NCBI RefSeq assembly: GCF_049670895.1 | Contig: NZ_CP187170.1 | Length of the DNA stretch: 64,000 nucleotides | Reading direction: 5' to 3' (one strand) | Origin: Pasteurella sp049670895 | GTDB lineage: Bacteria > Pseudomonadota > Gammaproteobacteria > Enterobacterales > Pasteurellaceae | Shown: positions 32,631 to 41,392 of the stretch, one piece after another | Layout of the letters: the number at the start of each line of letters is the position of its first letter | Position numbering within the stretch: the stretch's first letter is position 1 | The notes under the pieces: model-generated | Databases searched by the model: none | The model's input: only the letters and a program-made list of their open reading frames with translations | What the model was told of the DNA's origin: nothing | Translations under genes and position numbers: made by a program

Positions 32631-33998
32631 TTATTTTACCAGTTCATAGCAAGGGATATAATCCGTTCCATCGGGTAATTTCATGCGGTGCTGTACAATA
32701 AAATCTTCTAGTACATGATCAATTTCTTGCAGTAAATCCACATCACCATGTAGTTTAAAGACACCTTGTGCTTCAATGAGATCTTGGGTTTCGGGTTTAA
32801 TATTGCCCGCCACAATGCCTGAAAAAGCACGGCGTAAATTGGCGATCAAGGATAGGGTGGATTGATCACGATGCAGATCTAAATTCGCCATATTTTCATG
32901 GGTTGGTCGAAAAGGTTGTTGAAAATCAACAGGAATTTTTAAAGACCAATTAAAGCCATAAGAATCGCCACTTTGATAGCGAGCCGCTTTGACTTTATGC
33001 ATGGTTTGGCTCATTTTGCGGGCGACTTTCACAGGATCATCAATAATAATCTCATATAAGCGTTGAGTTTCTTGCCCTAAGGTTTTACCGATAAAACGAT
33101 CAATGGTGGCAAAATAATCTGCACTTTCTTTAGGTCCTGTCAGAATAACAGGCAAAGGGTGATCTTGATTTTCTTGTACTAATTTGATGCCCAAAATATA
33201 CAACAATTCTTCAAAGGTTCCTGGCCCACCTGGGAAGATGATAATGCCGTGCCCTAGACGGACAAAGGCTTCAAGGCGTTTTTCAATATCTGGCATGATA
33301 ATGAGTTCATTGACAATCGGATTTGGGGGTTCAGAGGCAATAATGGAAGGCTCTGTAATGCCGATAAAACGGCTTTTTTCATAACGTTGGCTGGCATGTC
33401 CAATTGCCGCCCCTTTCATTGGGGCTTCCATGACACCTGGTCCACAGCCTGTAATAATATTGAGTTCACGATAGCCAAGCTCCGTCCCCACGGCACGACA
33501 ATATTGGTATTCGACTTGGTTAATGGAATGTCCGCCCCAACAGACGATCAGATTCGGGTCTATGCCAACAGGCAGGGCTTTGGCATTGCGTAAAATTGCA
33601 AACACAAAATTGGTAATATGTCGGCTATCTTGGATATTGCTTGGATTAATGCGTTGGTTGAGGACGTTAACAAATAAAATATCTCGCAATACTGCAAATA
33701 AATGGTATTGAATATTGCGGATAATGCGGTCATCAACAAATGCCCCTTCGGGTGGATTATGCAATTCCAATGACACACCACGTTCTCGAGCCACAAGATG
33801 AATATCAAAATCTGGGTAACGGTTGAGCAAGGCACGGCTATCATCAGTGACAGCACCTGAATTTAACACTGCCAGTGAAGAGTTTCGATATAAGGTATAA
33901 AGATCACTTTTGGCTTTTTTGGTGAGCAATTCCACTTCTAAGTGTGAAAGCTGATCCATGCTACCACGAGGGTTGACATAGTAGATATTTTTGGTCAT
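32631..33998 (-). CDS. ppnN: Nucleotide 5'-monophosphate nucleosidase PpnN (LOG family)
   Basis: 455 residues from the ATG at 33,998 (AGGAGG five bases upstream). The N-terminal domain NPRGSMDQLSHLEVELL and a central LOG domain with ITGCGPGVMEAPMKGA and IIFPGGPGTFEELLYIL (PGGxGTxxE) identify it. E. coli PpnN is 454 residues. It cleaves nucleotide monophosphates to base and ribose phosphate and is controlled by (p)ppGpp in E. coli. Nine bases after queF, so co-transcribed. Confidence 0.92.
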   Translation of the reverse strand: MTKNIYYVNPRGSMDQLSHLEVELLTKKAKSDLYTLYRNSSLAVLNSGAVTDDSRALLNRYPDFDIHLVARERGVSLELHNPPEGAFVDDRIIRNIQYHLFAVLRDILFVNVLNQRINPSNIQDSRHITNFVFAILRNAKALPVGIDPNLIVCWGGHSINQVEYQYCRAVGTELGYRELNIITGCGPGVMEAPMKGAAIGHASQRYEKSRFIGITEPSIIASEPPNPIVNELIIMPDIEKRLEAFVRLGHGIIIFPGGPGTFEELLYILGIKLVQENQDHPLPVILTGPKESADYFATIDRFIGKTLGQETQRLYEIIIDDPVKVARKMSQTMHKVKAARYQSGDSYGFNWSLKIPVDFQQPFRPTHENMANLDLHRDQSTLSLIANLRRAFSGIVAGNIKPETQDLIEAQGVFKLHGDVDLLQEIDHVLEDFIVQHRMKLPDGTDYIPCYELVK

Positions 33999-34007
33999 CA
34001 CAACCTC

Positions 34008-34847
34008 CTATTGACGTGCTAAACGCTGATTGCTTGGAATTGGTTCAAAATTTGAACGAAACGGATTAATGTCCAAGCCTCCACGTCGAGTATAACGGGC
34101 ATAAACGGTGAGCTTTTCTGGGCGTGCAAAACGCATTAAATCACAAAAAATACGTTCAACACATTGTTCATGAAATTCATTATGCTGACGGAAAGAGATG
34201 AGGTAACGCAGCAATTTTTCACGATCAATTTGTTCACCAACATAATGGATTTGTACACTTCCCCAATCGGGTTGTTGGGTGATGAGGCAGTTAGATTTGA
34301 GTAAATGGCTCACTAAACATTCTTCTACCACATTGCCCTTGGTGCACTGGGTTAAAATTTCTGCATCAAATGCATAATGATTGATTTCAATATCTTGCTC
34401 ATCAATACAAATGCCAGCAAAGTCGGCAATTTGTGTCCCTTGGAATTGAGACAGCGTATGTAATTTTACGTTCACTTGACCTTTTGCACAGTCAGCTAAA
34501 TCATCACACAAAATACGCTCCACTTGGGCAAAGCTGTCAAATTTGGTTTGGTTAAAGCTGTTTAAATATAATTTAAAACTTTTGGATTCAATCAGGTTTT
34601 GGCTACGGAAATCAATTTCCACATCCGCAATAGCCACTTGAGGTACGCCCTTCGGGTTTAACCAAGAAATTTCGTAAGCGGTCCAAATATCGGCACCTTG
34701 ATTAAAAGGTTGCTGTTGGGTAATGCCTAACCCATCACGATTTAATTGACGAGGAACAGCTTGGAGCAAAGTGCGGTCATAATTTGACGCATATTGTGTT
34801 TTTTGCCCAAGTTTGAGTGAGGTTAAACGCTCATCTTGATCATACAT
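34008..34847 (-). CDS. queF: NADPH-dependent 7-cyano-7-deazaguanine reductase QueF
   Basis: 279 residues from the ATG at 34,847, which has AAGGAAA upstream; the frame runs on to 34,943 but MYDQDERLTSLKLGQ is the normal start. It is the long two-domain form: FKLYLNSFNQTKFDS, the catalytic-Cys segment SHLLKSNCLITQQPDWGSVQ, and FRQHNEFHEQCVERI. It makes preQ1 for queuosine in tRNA. Between DUF2310 and ppnN in an apparent - strand operon. Confidence 0.95.
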   Translation of the reverse strand: MYDQDERLTSLKLGQKTQYASNYDRTLLQAVPRQLNRDGLGITQQQPFNQGADIWTAYEISWLNPKGVPQVAIADVEIDFRSQNLIESKSFKLYLNSFNQTKFDSFAQVERILCDDLADCAKGQVNVKLHTLSQFQGTQIADFAGICIDEQDIEINHYAFDAEILTQCTKGNVVEECLVSHLLKSNCLITQQPDWGSVQIHYVGEQIDREKLLRYLISFRQHNEFHEQCVERIFCDLMRFARPEKLTVYARYTRRGGLDINPFRSNFEPIPSNQRLARQ

Positions 34848-34927
34848 ATTCTTATTTCCTTTTGTATTCTGTTTTTTATTCATCCGAGTTAAAAAAGGGG
34901 ATTGCGAGAAAATGGCATGAAAACGTT

Positions 34928-35710
34928 TTATTGCCAATGCCAAGATAAATTAGAAATGAGGCGACAATCATCACATTTAAATGAGAATAAGTCAAAAAGT
35001 GGCGTATCTAATGCCCATGCTTTGCCACAATGCGGGCAACAACGTTGCTGTTCCGCTTCCAGACTTTCACCCCCCACACGGTATAAATAGTAATAGGTTG
35101 GAATGCCCGTTTGTTGTTCAATCTCTTGGGCTAAATAGCGGCCATGTTTACTCAGTGAGCTGTCAATAGTGGAAATTTCTGCCAGTGCTTGTTGTTCTAG
35201 CCCAGCACCATTCATTTGTAATTGATCACAAGCTTGCCAATTTTCTTGCCATTTAATGATATCCATGCTCAAGTGCGGGATATTTTTCAATTGTTTATAA
35301 AGGGGAATGGGCGAGAAATCCTCTCCACTATGCAAGGGTGAGCAAGATTGCACATAAGTGGTGTAAAGCACTTGCCAGCTAGGTTTTTCATTTTCGCAAC
35401 TCACGTCAGAATTGAGATCATCGGCAATGATCTGAAAACTGTCTAAAAACAGACCGCACTTTTCCGCATCGGCAAGGGCTTTGGTGACATTTTGATTTTG
35501 ATATTCTGGCAATAAACTGTGTTGTTCAGGGCAAACAACACGCACGCCAAAACCTTGTACATTTTCTTGTTCGGCAAAATACAAGGGAATTTCTCGACCA
35601 AGAATTTGCCCGTTGTAACGCCATTGCTCAATAATTTGATTAAGCCAATAAGTCGGTTGTTGCGTGTTTTCGGTGGGGAGATAACGAAAAAAGGTTTCAA
35701 TGAGGTACAT
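34928..35710 (-). CDS. DUF2310 zinc-ribbon protein
   Basis: 260 residues from an ATG at 35,710 (MYLIETFFRYLPTEN); an upstream start at 35,752 is possible. The C-terminus has a zinc ribbon: RCCPHCGKAW and FKCDDCR. The N-terminal part is the DUF2310 domain. Described in Haemophilus as a possible nucleic-acid-binding protein; function unknown. First gene of the run leading to queF and ppnN. Confidence 0.8.
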   Translation of the reverse strand: MYLIETFFRYLPTENTQQPTYWLNQIIEQWRYNGQILGREIPLYFAEQENVQGFGVRVVCPEQHSLLPEYQNQNVTKALADAEKCGLFLDSFQIIADDLNSDVSCENEKPSWQVLYTTYVQSCSPLHSGEDFSPIPLYKQLKNIPHLSMDIIKWQENWQACDQLQMNGAGLEQQALAEISTIDSSLSKHGRYLAQEIEQQTGIPTYYYLYRVGGESLEAEQQRCCPHCGKAWALDTPLFDLFSFKCDDCRLISNLSWHWQ

Positions 35711-35838
35711 AACAATCTTTTCAAGAGGTGTAAATGTTTGAGATTGTACCATAATTATCGGGTAGAAATGCCTTGTGAGAGTAGCATAATTTATCGCATT
35801 GCCCTAAAATAGCCCTTCATTTTTGAAAGGGGAAGTTT

Positions 35839-36150
35839 ATGTATCAACAAACTAAATTGCATTTGCAACAACTTCAAGCGGTTATGGTGGAACTGAATGT
35901 GTGGCAAGTGACTGCACCTGCAGAAAGTGCTTTTTTGAGCCAAGAGCCTTTTGCTTTGGATACCATGTCGCCAACAGAATGGTTGCAGTGGATTTTTATT
36001 CCACGTATGTATGCGTTAATTGAAAACGAGGCACCGTTGCCTACACAAATTTCCATTACGCCTTATTTAGAAGAAGCACTCAAAGAGATGGACGGCTTGC
36101 CACAATTATTGCATCCGATCAGCAAAATTGAGCAACTGTTGCAAAAGTAG
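35839..36150 (+). CDS. yqcC: YqcC family protein
   Basis: 103 residues, GAAAGGGGA upstream. QLQAVMVELNVWQ, FALDTMSPTEWLQWIFIPRM and MDGLPQLLHPI are the YqcC (DUF446) signature. It precedes truC with a five-base gap, the same gene pair as in E. coli. Function unknown. Confidence 0.9.
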   Translation: MYQQTKLHLQQLQAVMVELNVWQVTAPAESAFLSQEPFALDTMSPTEWLQWIFIPRMYALIENEAPLPTQISITPYLEEALKEMDGLPQLLHPISKIEQLLQK

Positions 36151-36154
36151 CCGC

Positions 36155-36910
36155 ATGACATTAGAGATTTTATATCAAGATGACTATTTGATTGCGGTAA
36201 ATAAACCCGCAGGCATGTTAGTGCATCGCAGTTGGTTAGATCCCCATGAAACACAATTTGTGATGCAGACCTTGCGTGATCAAATTGGACAATATGTTTA
36301 TCCCATCCATCGCTTAGATCGCCCCACCTCTGGAGTGTTGTTGTTTGCTTTAAATAGTGAAGTGGCGAATTTATTGTGCTTACAATTTGAAAATAAACAG
36401 GTGGAAAAAAGCTATTTGGCGGTGGTGCGTGGTTATTTAACTGGGCAGGCACGGATTGATTACCCCCTGAAAGTGAAATTGGATAAAGTGGCGGATAAAT
36501 TTGCTCAAGAAGACAAAGCTGCACAAGAGGCTGTGTCTGATTATATTGGCTTGCAAACCGTGGAAATGCCTTATGCCGTTAAAAAATACCCCACGACCCG
36601 TTATTCCTTAGTGCGTTTAATCCCACATACGGGGCGTAAACACCAACTTCGCCGTCATATGAAACATATTTTTCACCCTATTTTAGGCGACACCCAATAT
36701 GGCGATTTACATCAAAATCGGGCGTTAAGTGAACACACAGGTGTACAACGGCTGATGTTGCATGCCGAACGTTTACGTTTCATTCACCCCATTACACAAC
36801 AGCCTTTAGTGCTTTGGGCGGGGGTAGATCAAAGCTGGTTGCAGTTATTGCAACATTTTAATTGGACACTACCTTCTGAAAATGCGGTCTTAAATCCACC
36901 GTGTTGTTAA
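36155..36910 (+). CDS. truC: tRNA pseudouridine(65) synthase TruC
   Basis: 251 residues from the ATG at 36,155; the frame also opens at 36,128 inside yqcC, which is unlikely. IAVNKPAGMLVHRSW, the catalytic HRLDRPTSGVLLFAL with its aspartate, and IPHTGRKHQLRRHMKHI place it in the RluA family, TruC branch. Modifies U65 in certain tRNAs. Confidence 0.92.
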   Translation: MTLEILYQDDYLIAVNKPAGMLVHRSWLDPHETQFVMQTLRDQIGQYVYPIHRLDRPTSGVLLFALNSEVANLLCLQFENKQVEKSYLAVVRGYLTGQARIDYPLKVKLDKVADKFAQEDKAAQEAVSDYIGLQTVEMPYAVKKYPTTRYSLVRLIPHTGRKHQLRRHMKHIFHPILGDTQYGDLHQNRALSEHTGVQRLMLHAERLRFIHPITQQPLVLWAGVDQSWLQLLQHFNWTLPSENAVLNPPCC

Positions 36911-37003
36911 ATCCATAGTGCTTTTGGAGAAAAATAGTGGGTGATGAGAAGAAAAGTACGAAAAGTGCGGTAGGTTTTAAACAAATTTATTAGGAAACAG
37001 CAG

Positions 37004-37165
37004 ATGTTAGAAAATGTATTAGTGAATTTAACCCATGAACAGCAACAAAAAGCGGTAGAGCAAATTCAGCAATTAATGGCTCAAGGTGTGGGAAGTGGTG
37101 AAGCAATCGCTCAAGTTGCACAAAGGTTAAGAGAGGAATATTCTCAAGAAAAAGAGAAAAAGTAA
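37004..37165 (+). CDS. yoaH: YoaH/UPF0181 family small protein
   Basis: A 53-residue gene with TAGGAA upstream of the ATG. LTHEQQQKAVEQIQQLMAQG and SGEAIAQVAQRLREEY match YoaH (UPF0181). Function unknown. A USS-containing intergenic stretch (AAAAGTGCGGTAGGTTTTAAA) separates it from truC. Confidence 0.85.
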   Translation: MLENVLVNLTHEQQQKAVEQIQQLMAQGVGSGEAIAQVAQRLREEYSQEKEKK

Positions 37166-37374
37166 ATTCCCAATCACAAATTTTTTAGCTAAAAGGTGAA
37201 AGCGGAATAGGATAAAAAAAATTTTGTGATCTTGGTTTGATTTTAAACAATTTCTATTTGCCAAAAAGCAAAATTTGTTTGAATATTTAGACACTCTCGG
37301 GTGGTAAGGCAATTTCGTCTTATTAAAATAAAATTCATCAATTAAGGTCATTCGACCATTAGAGGTTCTTAAGT

Positions 37375-37584
37375 ATGGAAGTCGGTGTAGTTAAATGGTT
37401 CAATAACGCGAAAGGATTTGGATTTATTTCTGCAGAAGGAAGCGACGCAGATATTTTTGCACATTACTCAGTGATTGAAATGGAAGGTTATCGTTCCCTT
37501 AAAGCTGGGCAAAAAGTGCAGTTTGAGGTTGTTCATGGGGATAAAGGTTCTCATGCAACGAAAATTATTCCGATTGTTGAATAA
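37375..37584 (+). CDS. cspD: Cold-shock-like protein CspD
   Basis: 69 residues, a single cold-shock domain: VGVVKWFNNAKGFGFISAEG (RNP1 KGFGFI) and DIFAHYSVI (RNP2). The MEGYRSLKAGQKVQFEVVHG region is the CspD branch. CspD binds single-stranded DNA and inhibits replication in stationary E. coli. The 209 bp upstream are AT-rich with no other gene. Confidence 0.9.
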   Translation: MEVGVVKWFNNAKGFGFISAEGSDADIFAHYSVIEMEGYRSLKAGQKVQFEVVHGDKGSHATKIIPIVE

Positions 37585-37611
37585 TTATTTGTTTGATTAA
37601 ACAGTCATCTA

Positions 37612-37645
37612 AAAAGACAAGATTTCCTTGTCTTTTATTGTTTTT
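37612..37645 (+). terminator. Rho-independent terminator after cspD
   Basis: Stem AAAAGACAAG/CTTGTCTTTT with loop ATTTC, followed by ATTGTTTTT. Confidence 0.75.
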
Positions 37646-37717
37646 GGCGGAAGGAAAAATCCTTTTTACTGAGAAGGTTACGCTTGGCAGTTCAGGCTAA
37701 GGATAACGGATAGCCGA

Positions 37718-38164
37718 TTATTTTAATAAATCTTTTAACCCTTTTTTCATGGTGGACATTTGGTGCTCAAATTGTGCCTTGCTTTCTCGTTCGTCGATCA
37801 TATAGGAAATGGTTTCGGAAAGGGTCATTTTCATTTTTAAGGAATAGCGAGAAAGGCGTTGCCATACCGCATATTCAAGATCAATGGATTTTTTCTTGGT
37901 GGATTGCTTTTCAGCATTAAAAAAGCGTTTTCGTCTAGCACGAATTGCTTGATCTAGCTTAATCACTAAGTTAGGCGAAAGATGTTGTTTAATCCATGCC
38001 TCAATTTCTGTTGGTTGATGTTGTTTTTCAATCAGTTGCAGAGCGATGGTTTCACGCAAACTTTTTTCTTCGTAACGGGTAATATTTTCACCTTCACGAT
38101 GTTTTTTGATGAGATATAGCCATTTCCAGTGGGCTTCTTGGTTTTCAAGTTTTTGATATTTCAT
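37718..38164 (-). CDS. matP: Macrodomain Ter protein MatP
   Basis: 148 residues. N-terminal basic helices (KYQKLENQEAHWKWLYLIKK, GENITRYEEKSLRETIALQL) and a C-terminal ribbon-helix-helix plus coiled coil (SIDLEYAVWQRLSRYSLKMK, TLSETISYMIDERE) match MatP, which organises the chromosome terminus by binding matS. Divergent from the Lon-like gene, the order seen in E. coli. Confidence 0.92.
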   Translation of the reverse strand: MKYQKLENQEAHWKWLYLIKKHREGENITRYEEKSLRETIALQLIEKQHQPTEIEAWIKQHLSPNLVIKLDQAIRARRKRFFNAEKQSTKKKSIDLEYAVWQRLSRYSLKMKMTLSETISYMIDERESKAQFEHQMSTMKKGLKDLLK

Positions 38165-38303
38165 AATACTCGTTCGAACCTATTCAGTTACGTGGTAACT
38201 GGGCTAATATACGCTGTTTTGGGCTTTTTTTCTAGTCTATTTTTACTATTCCATGAAATATGCGATAATGCTCAATTCCTTAAAAACAACCAAGAGAATC
38301 GCT

Positions 38304-40103
38304 GTGAGTTTATCCCCTTTAGTTGAAAAAAGCCTGTCATGGCAAGCCTTACGCCCTACGTTACAATTGACGGAAATGCCTACTGACACCTTAAACGATT
38401 TTTTTGCCTTGCAACCTCGAGCAAGCACGGCAATTTGTCAATTTTTACACAACCCTCATCGTGATTTATTGGTGTTGAAAGCTGATGAGCAAGGGGAGTA
38501 TGCCGATCTCTTGACTCAATTTATTCGCCAAAAACAGCCTGAGAAATTCACTTTAGCGGGGGTAAATTATGTGATTGAGCAAGGGGATTCTTTCTCATTT
38601 CCAAAGGTTTATACTCAACCTGCTCAGTCGTTTGAGGATAATTTTGCCAATAAACAGCCCGTCGCCAGTGCATTATATTTTGATCATTTCCAATTATTGG
38701 GGGCGATGCGTGTGCACCCAAGTTCACAAGAAATTCAATTACGTGCAGGATTGGTGCATCAATTGAATCAAGGCGTGTTGATTTTAAGTGTTGCCAGCTT
38801 TATTTCACAATTTGATTTATGGTTACGTTTAAAACAAATTTTACTCACCAAAACATTTAATTGGTATTCAGCTCATCCTTTCAAAGATTTACCTTGCGAT
38901 ATTCCAAGCTATCCACTTTCGTTGAAAGTCATTTTATTAGGCAATCGAGAAGAATTAGCCATGTTTTCGGAACTAGAGCCTGATCTTTATGATCTTGCAG
39001 ATTATTCTGAAATGGAAAGCTACACCGCATTAACAAGCCTAGGGCAGCAACAAAAATGGGCACAATATGTACAAGGCTTGGCTGTTTCGCAAGGTTTACC
39101 GCAAGTCGATTTAGCTGCATTAAATAAATTGTATCAATTATTGGTGAGAGAAAGTGAAGATCGTTGTTTTGTATCGGTTTCGCCACTTAAATTAAAAACC
39201 ATGTTGGCTGGGGCTGCAGTGGTTTCTGGCAAATCGGCACAAGAGTGTTTAAGTGCGGGGGATTTTGAAGCCTTTTTACAACAACAAACGGAGCAGCAAG
39301 GCTTTTTGCAGCAACAAACCTATGCAGATATTTTGCATGAACAAGTTTATGTGGCAACGGAAGGGGAGATTGTTGGGCAAATCAACGGGTTATCAGTGAT
39401 TGAGTACCCAGGAACCCCCATGTCTTTCGGTGAGCCGTCTCGCATTAGTTGTGTGGTGAAATTTGGCGATGGTGAAGTGATTGATGTTGAGCGTAAAAAT
39501 GAACTGGCGGGGAATATTCACGGCAAAGGCATGATGATTGCTGAATCCTGTTTAGCTAATTTATTGGCGTTTCCCTCTCAATTGCCGTTTTCAGCCTCTT
39601 TAGTGTTTGAACAATCTTATGGTGAAATTGATGGCGATAGTGCGTCATTAGCGAGCTTTTGTGTGTTAACCAGTGCATTGGCTGATGTTCCGTTACCGCA
39701 ATCTATTGCCATTACAGGGACAATTGATCAATTCGGTTTAGTGCATTCTGTGGGCGGTGTGAATGCGAAAATTGAGGGTTTTTTCAGTATCTGTGCAAGC
39801 CGTGGTTTAACTGGTCAACAAGGGGTGATCATTCCAAGCACGGTGATTCATCAATTAAGTTTAAGTGAGGTGGTGGTCAGTGCGGTAGAAAAAGGCGAAT
39901 TTTTTATTTTTCCAGTGGAAGATGTACATCAAGCCTGTGAGATTTTATTCCAACGTCCATTATTGGAAAATGAAAACGACATCAGCAATCCTCTTCAAGC
40001 ATCTCAAGCCTTATCTCGTTTGATTACTTATCGTATTGAACAACGTTCAGAGCCTCAATTGTCTAAAGGTGGGTGGTTTGAATGGGTGTTCCGTCGTAAA
40101 TAA
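38304..40103 (+). CDS. Lon-like protease, YcbZ/LonH type
   Basis: 599 residues from a GTG at 38,304 with AGAGAA upstream; ATG starts at 38,253 or 38,271 are possible but would place an odd extension before SLSPLVEKSLSWQALRP. The C-terminal S16 protease domain has IHGKGMMIAESCLANLL, the serine in GEIDGDSASLASF and the lysine in VHSVGGVNAKIEGFF, so the Ser-Lys dyad is present. The N-terminus is a divergent ATPase-like region without a clear Walker A. Lies between matP and fabA as in E. coli. Confidence 0.88.
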   Translation: MSLSPLVEKSLSWQALRPTLQLTEMPTDTLNDFFALQPRASTAICQFLHNPHRDLLVLKADEQGEYADLLTQFIRQKQPEKFTLAGVNYVIEQGDSFSFPKVYTQPAQSFEDNFANKQPVASALYFDHFQLLGAMRVHPSSQEIQLRAGLVHQLNQGVLILSVASFISQFDLWLRLKQILLTKTFNWYSAHPFKDLPCDIPSYPLSLKVILLGNREELAMFSELEPDLYDLADYSEMESYTALTSLGQQQKWAQYVQGLAVSQGLPQVDLAALNKLYQLLVRESEDRCFVSVSPLKLKTMLAGAAVVSGKSAQECLSAGDFEAFLQQQTEQQGFLQQQTYADILHEQVYVATEGEIVGQINGLSVIEYPGTPMSFGEPSRISCVVKFGDGEVIDVERKNELAGNIHGKGMMIAESCLANLLAFPSQLPFSASLVFEQSYGEIDGDSASLASFCVLTSALADVPLPQSIAITGTIDQFGLVHSVGGVNAKIEGFFSICASRGLTGQQGVIIPSTVIHQLSLSEVVVSAVEKGEFFIFPVEDVHQACEILFQRPLLENENDISNPLQASQALSRLITYRIEQRSEPQLSKGGWFEWVFRRK

Positions 40104-40119
40104 CTGCTCCGATAAGTTT

Positions 40120-40137
40120 AGCGTACAAGTGTTAGCT
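40120..40137 (+). promoter_or_regulatory. FabR-type operator upstream of fabA
   Basis: AGCGTACAAGTGTTAGCT, an imperfect palindrome (AGCxnACA-xn-TGTxAGCT) that closely fits the known FabR motif AGCGTACAxxTGTTCGCT. It ends 83 bases before the fabA ATG. FabR represses unsaturated fatty acid genes in gammaproteobacteria, so fabA is probably under FabR control. Confidence 0.75.
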
Positions 40138-40220
40138 ATTTTATTATGACAGGAAGTCTGTTAGAATCTTACCAAGCAGATTTTGCTTGTATATCCCTAA
40201 ATCTTGGAGGATTTAAAATA

Positions 40221-40751
40221 ATGAACAGTTGTACACCAAATAAAAAAAGTAGCTACAGCTACGAAGACTTACTTGCATCGGGCCGTGGTGAATTATTTGG
40301 CGAAGACGGGCCTCAGCTTCCCGCTCCAACCATGTTGATGATGGATCGCATTGTTGAAATGAACGAAACAGGTGGCTTGTTTGAAAAAGGTTATATTGAG
40401 GCGGAACTTGATATTAAACCTGAACTTCCTTTTTTTGCGTGCCATTTTATTGGCGATCCTGTGATGCCAGGTTGCTTAGGTTTAGATGCTATGTGGCAAT
40501 TAGTCGGTTTTTACTTAGGTTGGATTGGGGGCAAAGGCAAAGGCCGTGCATTAGGTGTTGGCGAAGTCAAATTTACAGGGCAAATTCTACCTACTGCTAA
40601 AAAAGTGGTATACCGCATTCATATGAAACGTGTTATTAATCGTAAATTAGTGATGGGGATGGCAGACGGTGAAGTGGAAGTGGATGGTCGAGTCATTTAT
40701 ACCGCAACAGATTTAAAAGTGGGATTATTCCAAGATACTACGGCATTTTAG
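40221..40751 (+). CDS. fabA: 3-hydroxydecanoyl-ACP dehydratase/isomerase FabA
   Basis: 176 residues from the ATG at 40,221 with GGAGGA upstream; the frame opens earlier at 40,146 without support. YEDLLASGRGELFG, then PFFACHFIGDPVMPGCLGLD with the active-site histidine, and KFTGQILPTAKKVVY identify FabA. It introduces the cis double bond in unsaturated fatty acid synthesis. Confidence 0.97.
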   Translation: MNSCTPNKKSSYSYEDLLASGRGELFGEDGPQLPAPTMLMMDRIVEMNETGGLFEKGYIEAELDIKPELPFFACHFIGDPVMPGCLGLDAMWQLVGFYLGWIGGKGKGRALGVGEVKFTGQILPTAKKVVYRIHMKRVINRKLVMGMADGEVEVDGRVIYTATDLKVGLFQDTTAF

Positions 40752-40826
40752 ACGACAGCATTTTAGTTGACATACTTGTATCAAAACATTTTTAAAACAG
40801 ACCGCACTTTTGTGATCAAAACAAAT

Positions 40827-40856
40827 ACCCGCCATGTAGCGGGTGTTTTATTTTTA
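40827..40856 (+). terminator. Terminator between fabA and ybaK
   Basis: ACCCGC-CATGTA-GCGGGT stem followed by GTTTTATTTTT; it lies between two convergent genes. Confidence 0.75.
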
Positions 40857-41336
40857 TTCTAGTTCATCGACAATATCCATAAAGCTGGCATTTAATAGCT
40901 TTGCTAAATCTTGTGGTGCGAGTTCCACGCTTAATCCTCGTTTTCCCCCTGAAACAAAAATATGTTCAAAGTGTTGTGCTGATTCTGCAATCACGGTTTT
41001 TACACTCTTTTTCTGACCTAATGGGCTGATACCACCGATCAAATAACCCGTACTTTTTTGTGCAATTTCTTTGTCTGCCATATCCACTTTTTTTACGCCT
41101 AAGGCTTTTGCGGCTTTTTTCAAATTCAGCATATTTGCAGTGGGAAGGACAAAACAGGCTAATTTCTTTTGATCGCCATTTTGTGCGACCAATAAGGTTT
41201 TAAAGGATTGTTTCGGATCAATACCCAATTTTTCAGCCGCTTCATCACCAAAGTGAGTATTGTTTGGATCATGTTCATAGGTGTGTAATGTGAACGGAAT
41301 TTTATGCTTTTTCAGCAAATCAATTGCGGGTGTCAT
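40854..41336 (-). CDS. ybaK: Cys-tRNA(Pro) deacylase YbaK
   Basis: 160 residues. PFTLHTYEHDPNNTHFGDEA, FKTLLVAQNG, the lysine in YLIGGISPLGQKKSVK and SGGKRGLSVELAPQDL match YbaK/HI1434. Hydrolyses Cys mischarged on tRNA(Pro). Convergent with fabA. Confidence 0.93.
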   Translation of the reverse strand: MTPAIDLLKKHKIPFTLHTYEHDPNNTHFGDEAAEKLGIDPKQSFKTLLVAQNGDQKKLACFVLPTANMLNLKKAAKALGVKKVDMADKEIAQKSTGYLIGGISPLGQKKSVKTVIAESAQHFEHIFVSGGKRGLSVELAPQDLAKLLNASFMDIVDELE

Positions 41337-41392
41337 TGTCTTTTCTTATTCTTCCAGTAAAATGAGTCCACCATTTTACAGCGGAGAGAAAA

